Shown: positions 59,855 through 64,000 of the stretch, piece by piece
Layout: every line of letters begins with the position of its first letter
Numbering within the stretch: the first letter of the stretch is position 1
Assembly: GCA_023313575.1 (NCBI GenBank)
Contig: JAJTTP010000007.1
Location: forward strand, 310,001 to 374,000
Direction of reading: 5' to 3'
Origin: Eutypella sp. D-1
Lineage: Eukaryota > Ascomycota > Sordariomycetes > Xylariales > Diatrypaceae
DNA: 64,000 nucleotides
Position numbers and translations under genes: made by a program
The notes under the pieces: generated by a model
Databases searched by the model: none
What the model saw: the letters and a program-made list of their open reading frames with translations, nothing else
Told to the model about the DNA's origin: nothing

Positions 59855-62082
59855 CTAGAACCCTTTGGGACCCTCATCGCTACTACTAGTAGCGGTACCG
59901 CTCGTGTTGAAGCCTGTGATTACGCCGCCAACTGGCTTTGCGGCCCCGATCTTGATTCCCCGCCCCTCCCTTAAGGACTCTATGCTCAGATTGCTCGCGG
60001 CACTACCGGGTCTGCGCTGATAGGATGGACGCCGCCGGGGATTGTTGGGGGTAGTAGGTGTAGTCGTCGTCTGAGCGGACGCTTCGGTTTGCGGGTCCGA
60101 GACCGCCGCGGCCACCGAGTTGAACGCCTTCGGAGTTGATGGGGCGTCCTCATCGATAGTGGAGATTGAATGCCTGCGGTTTATCCGATCGGGAGAAGCG
60201 ATATCTACGTCAGACTGCGAAGTCAAAGACATGCGATCGGCCTGGTCTTCTCTAGCGTGGTGCTGGAGGCTGACCATTTCCCCGTTCACGTGCTCGAAAC
60301 CGTTCCCCTGACTTGATGCTGTATCGGAGTCTCGGCCGTCGCTGCGAGATGCGCTAACATTGTTAATAATGCTATGTGCATGAAGTTGCTGATGGCAGTG
60401 GGAAATTACTCACTATTTGAAGGTAGTCGATGCCGAGAGGCTAAGATGACGCGCTTGTCGGTATTGAGCATATTCCTCCTTGGTGTGAGCAGAGTCCGTA
60501 AAACTATCCAAAGCGTCAAATACATGTTGGAAAACTTGGACATCGACATCCCGAGCCCATAGGAAGTCTAGGTGCTCGTAGTGCGGGATCTCGGTCGCCA
60601 CAGTCTGTTTTGGCAACTCTTTCAGCATGACCTTGATATCTACGAGCGAGTCGCTACCTCCATATACAAGGACAATGGGCGTCTTGATATTCCTCGTAGG
60701 ATATTTAGCGACCTTGGTAAATTTATTACCGCTGCTCAATGCCAAGTGTGTCTGCACTTCGTCATCGTACATCTGGAACGACTTGTTGCGGATGATCTGG
60801 AACCAGTGGACAACGGACTTTGTGCTAGTAAAGGAGTACAGATGGGGATACGCAGCAAATTTTTGAGCAAGCGATATATTCTTGGCCTTCCAGTTGAAGA
60901 GAAAAGTCAGGGCCATGTCGATGCAGCGCACAAATATGGGAGGATATAGTAGTGACTGCCACATGGTGGCAGACTTGAGGATGGACCGACGACCGAACAT
61001 GAGGAAGAGAACCTGAGGTGAGGCTTTGACGAGGGCATCGACAACGCCAGTGGAGAGACCAGCAGGGGACATGGCCGGGGCGAGGGCAATGAAGACATTG
61101 ACTTGATCATTGAGCTTGGGATTAACAGCTAGCGAAGCGAACGACTGCGCAGTTCCCTGCGAGAAACCGATATAAGACAGGGAAGGCTGCCCGGTCGACT
61201 CCAATATATAAGAGATTGTATTGGGTATATCATGGAAAGCGAACTCGTCGATCGAGAAGTCCCAAAACTTGGTGGAGGTGGGCGAATACTTGATGTGCTT
61301 CTTCGAGTATTTGTTTCCACGATTGTTCCCCAGCTAGTTGCGATGTTAGCGTAGCCCATGGGATGAGGTTCGAGAACAAACATACCCACACATCGAAACC
61401 CCTCTCGACCAATACGAACGGGAGAGACCTGTGCGCGTCGGTGAGGCAGATCCAGACTTCACTGTTCATAAGAAGCCCATGGTGGAGGTAGATGACGCGC
61501 TTCTGAAGAGTATTAGGGCCAGCATTGACCCTCAGGTCTTCCTCTCCCTTCTTCCATGCGAGACGATGTACCCCCAGCAGATATCCGTCTCTTGTTTGTA
61601 CCACATGTTCTTCGGCGGTATAGCCGTATAGGGCGCAGATTTCGACGAAGTCGGGGGCATCGCTGATTGACTTGTGGATAGCTAATTGGCAAGATATTAG
61701 CTAATTAGGGTAACGGATTGGGCGTTATGTCTAATCCTAGGAGGCTTACCCTGCCTTTGTTGCGTTCTCTGATGTGCCTCCGAGGCATACCTATTAAATA
61801 AACGTCGGGAGGCTCGCTGAAAAAGAGATAATATAGAACCGGCTGTGGAAAGTTAGAGCCGGGTACGACATATATTAACACAAGAGGGGGGACAACACAC
61901 GTAAAGCTAAGGTGAGGATCCGGATGATAGCCTCGAGGGCGACAAAGAGAAAAGAGAGCACCAGGGCAAGATACTCCGGCCTATCATTGGTTTGGTTTAG
62001 AGGGCATCCTTAAAATGCACGATTACCGCTTTGGACGAAGGAAGACATACACGTTCAGACGGCCGACGAAAGGAACAGCCAT
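59855..62082 (-). CDS. tgl1: Sterol esterase / acid-lipase-type steryl ester hydrolase (TGL1-like)
   Basis: Six exons on the minus strand: 62082-62051 (32 nt), 61980-61901, 61842-61750, 61681-61386, 61333-60414, 60353-59855; 639 residues. The tiny first exon gives MAVPFVGRLNV. A membrane-anchoring helix follows at about 12-36 (EYLALVLSFLFVALEAIIRI). The lipase-associated region contains DFVEICALYGYTAEEHVVQT and HHGLLMNSEVW. Catalytic residues are Ser225 in GFSQG, Asp395 in GGSDSLVD and His421 in HYEHLDF. About 165 C-terminal residues are Ser/Thr/Pro-rich and disordered, with possible phosphorylation sites. In yeast such enzymes sit on lipid droplets and hydrolyse steryl esters to free sterol and fatty acid. 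The last donor (GTGAGT at 60413) falls just before an apparent TAG, so unspliced transcript would stop there; splicing restores TAC. The gene is divergent from PET191 and shares a 1.1-kb upstream region with it. Confidence 0.9.
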
Positions 62083-63165
62083 GACGGGTAGGAAATCGAG
62101 TTAGGTCTATAGGTGTATATAGGTAGAGTATGAGTACGGAGATGTCTAAGCTAGAGGACGTTCCGATGCTATCGCGAGCTGATGTACATGTTTGCCTCCT
62201 TAGGATAAATTGAGCGGAGGCTGGCAAGTGAATATGCCTCGTAGGAACTTGTCGGATTGACTCGCGTGGTGATGTTTTGACAAGTGATATTCGCTTTTCA
62301 AAAAGAGGTTTCGGCAAAAGGTAAAAAGGTAAAAGGCAAAAGGCGGTAGTGGTAGTGATGTCACATGTCAAAGGGAATGCAACTCATTTCCAATCTCAAT
62401 TTAGTTAGCACATGGAACGAAGACAACCAGGATACCACCAGTCTGACAGTCTATGTCAGGTATACCTAGGTATACTTAGTATCTATGAAGTATCCCGGTT
62501 TTGAATACAACGAAGGAAGGGGACTTGAATGAAGGGAGAAAAAAGAAGCATATAGGGAATTCAATATTGTGAACGGTTTGAGGACTATAAGAAGAAGTTG
62601 TATAAGTTTTCAAGTCAATAAAGCGCGGGCCCCCTGAGTACAATTTAATAAATTATAAGAAGGGCATCCTTGCATTACATCGTCATCTGAGCAGAGGCCG
62701 CTATACACACCGTACTCCTTCTACTTATACCTGGTAACCTCTAGCTACATAGACTACGAAGTAGTACTCTGCAAGTACCTAGATCCATGGATTGCATTGA
62801 GCTGGCGCTGGCTGGCGCAGGGGTAGCTTGGGTACATATATGTAGGTAGCTGGGCAGCTGGGCAGCTACAGGTACCTGACAGCCAGACAGCCTGAGTTCC
62901 ACGGATAGTGGCATTGTGGAGTACGGGCTACATCTGGTCTAGCCCCATAGATCCCAGAGCCCAAGATTTGACCAATCACAATGCAGCAGAATCAAGAACA
63001 GAGCGATCTCGAAAAGTACCTGGGTACATCCAAAATTAGCCGATACTCATAGGTCCTTCGGTGCTTCTGACTTTGCGACGGAGGGTCGGGTATCGCCACC
63101 TTTTTCCATTTCCATTCTCCCATTATCCATGGATGCGTTGAACCTTTTCCAACCGATTATCAAAG
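62083..63165. other. Shared divergent promoter of tgl1-like gene and PET191
   Basis: 1.08 kb with no supportable gene. It includes (AAAAGGT)-like short runs near 62320, palindromic ATACCTAGGTAT at about 62462-62473, several ACCTAG/GTAGGT motifs at 62770-62880, and TGGCGCTGGCTGGCGC near 62804. The minus frame 61997-62371 overlaps the first exon of the lipase gene and is not coding. Confidence 0.55.
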
Positions 63166-63182
63166 ATGCCGAGCTCATGTAA
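63129..63182 (+). promoter_or_regulatory. Overlapping upstream ORF of PET191
   Basis: ATG GAT GCG ... ATG TAA, 17 codons, begins 37 bases before the PET191 start and ends 14 bases inside it in a different frame. The start context is weak (T at -3) while PET191's own start has A at -3, so leaky scanning would be needed if transcription begins upstream of 63129. Confidence 0.4.
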
Positions 63183-63651
63183 AGAAATCAGTACGAGAAA
63201 ATCCCCTGCAATGCAACTGATGGAACGAGTGAGTGAACCTTTTAACTAACCTTCCCCACCCCCGCGCGCACCAGGGGACGCACTGGCGCAATGCCTGCAG
63301 GAGAGTGAGTGCGTGATGGTACAGCGACACACAGCAGCCGAATGTCTGCGGTCCGATGACCTACCGGTCAAATGCCAGCAACTGAGGAAGGGCTTCGGCG
63401 AGTGTCGCCGGGGCATGATCGACATGCGCAAGCGCTTCCGCGGCAACCAGCCCATCACCTTCCGCAGCCTCCAGGCCACCGAGGCCTCCGGCGACGGCTA
63501 CCAGCTCTACGCCGGCCGTTCCGCCTTTGCCGGTTCCGTCCGGAAGACCGACGGCAACGAACCCGAACCCCCTGATTGGCGTGAAGTCGAGAACGAGAAA
63601 TACCGTCGCGAGCAGGAGCAGGCGGCGGCGGCGGCCAATAAGAAGTCCTAA
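63166..63651 (+). CDS. pet191: Cytochrome c oxidase assembly factor PET191 (COA5-like)
   Basis: Two exons, 63166-63190 (25 nt) and 63275-63651, joined in phase 1 through an 84-nt intron with CTAAC branch site and CACCAG acceptor; 133 residues. The start MPSSCKEIRDALAQCLQESE and SECVMVQRHTAAECLR match the family. Six conserved cysteines form C5-x9-C15, C21-x10-C32 and C42-x9-C52, the CX9C-type pattern of proteins trapped by oxidative folding in the mitochondrial intermembrane space. The protein is required for assembly of respiratory complex IV. The conserved part ends near residue 72; the remaining 60 residues (Gly/Arg/Glu-rich with an Ala run, AAAAANKKS) form a charged tail that filamentous-fungal members often carry beyond the shorter yeast protein. 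No cleavable presequence is present, as expected. The 25-nt first exon means the true start is invisible to simple ORF scanning. Confidence 0.93.
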
Positions 63652-64000
63652 AAGCAGGAGAGTGAAGGCGGCAATGATGAATGGATTGCGTACTTGTACT
63701 TGACTTAAACTACTGGGATATACTACGGCCTCTATATCCTGTCTACGCATTGGGTGGCGTTAATGGGGGGGCTTTTTCTTTTATGGTTCATGCGTCGAGC
63801 ACCGAGAAAACGGGAAATACACTACAAATACCAGATCCAACTCCGCTCATGTTGAGTTGTCTGTCGACGAGTTACATGCATGCATGCTGCATCTAATCCA
63901 TCTCGCACCCATAGTAGCGATTTGCTGCTACACTAGAATCTGGAGCTCATGGCTAACTAAAAGCCACTCAATTCTTAAAGCAGGCAAGGGTTGAGAGGCT
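63652..64000. other. 3' flank of PET191, window end
   Basis: Probable 3' UTR and following intergenic DNA. A 71-codon plus frame (63681-63896) has no recognisable features and no splice link to PET191. Confidence 0.6.

Noticed and set aside
61997..62371. 124-codon minus-strand ORF at the 5' end of the sterol esterase gene
   Set aside because: It overlaps the first exon in another frame. The spliced start MAVPFVGRLNV matches the family and explains the region better.

Overview
The window is nuclear DNA of a filamentous ascomycete (Pezizomycotina, most likely a sordariomycete). The evidence is short introns (about 50-310 nt) with GT..AG ends and CTRAY-type branch sites, fungus-specific families (RfeG-type regulator, Pfa5 palmitoyltransferase, HAM1-like protein, fungal rhodopsin-fold membrane protein, TGL1-type sterol esterase), and an AT-rich block with the marks of repeat-induced point mutation (RIP). 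The species cannot be named from sequence alone.

Layout. 1-9.9 kb is gene-poor: a secreted proteinase K-type subtilisin (2174-3660), a 70-residue intron-split zinc-binding-type protein that no single long reading frame reveals (5575-5839, minus), and otherwise undecipherable DNA. 9.9-15.1 kb holds a Pfa5-type palmitoyltransferase, a tRNA-like gene with a Pol III terminator, an aminoglycoside-phosphotransferase-fold kinase, and a 179-residue protein with paired HW and DCQ motifs. About 15.5-29.3 kb is a 13.8-kb AT-rich block with no coding capacity. Inside it I could resolve four insertions: an 849-bp TRIM-like element (132-bp terminal repeats, polypurine tract, AACCG target duplication) and three solo LTRs of one 429-431-bp family, each with its own perfect 5-bp target duplication and a clearly different degree of RIP damage.

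29.8-64 kb is ordinary housekeeping DNA: DNA polymerase eta (29828-31849), RfeG-type regulator (35359-36713), importin of the Sxm1/Nmd5 (importin-7/8) class (44732-48786), an eight-cysteine surface-type protein (52002-52526), a five-exon fungal rhodopsin-fold membrane protein (54986-56359, minus), a single-exon HAM1-like protein (57002-59278, minus), a six-exon TGL1-like sterol esterase (59855-62082, minus) and the cytochrome oxidase assembly factor PET191 (63166-63651). Long intergenic stretches (31.9-35.3, 36.7-44.7 and 48.8-52.0 kb) hold microsatellites and pyrimidine-rich leaders but no further gene I can support.

The genes do not form a pathway or biosynthetic cluster. The most unusual content is the layered, RIP-dated transposon record. 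Exon structures were worked out by hand from splice signals, reading-frame phase and family continuity; every multi-exon model closes in frame.
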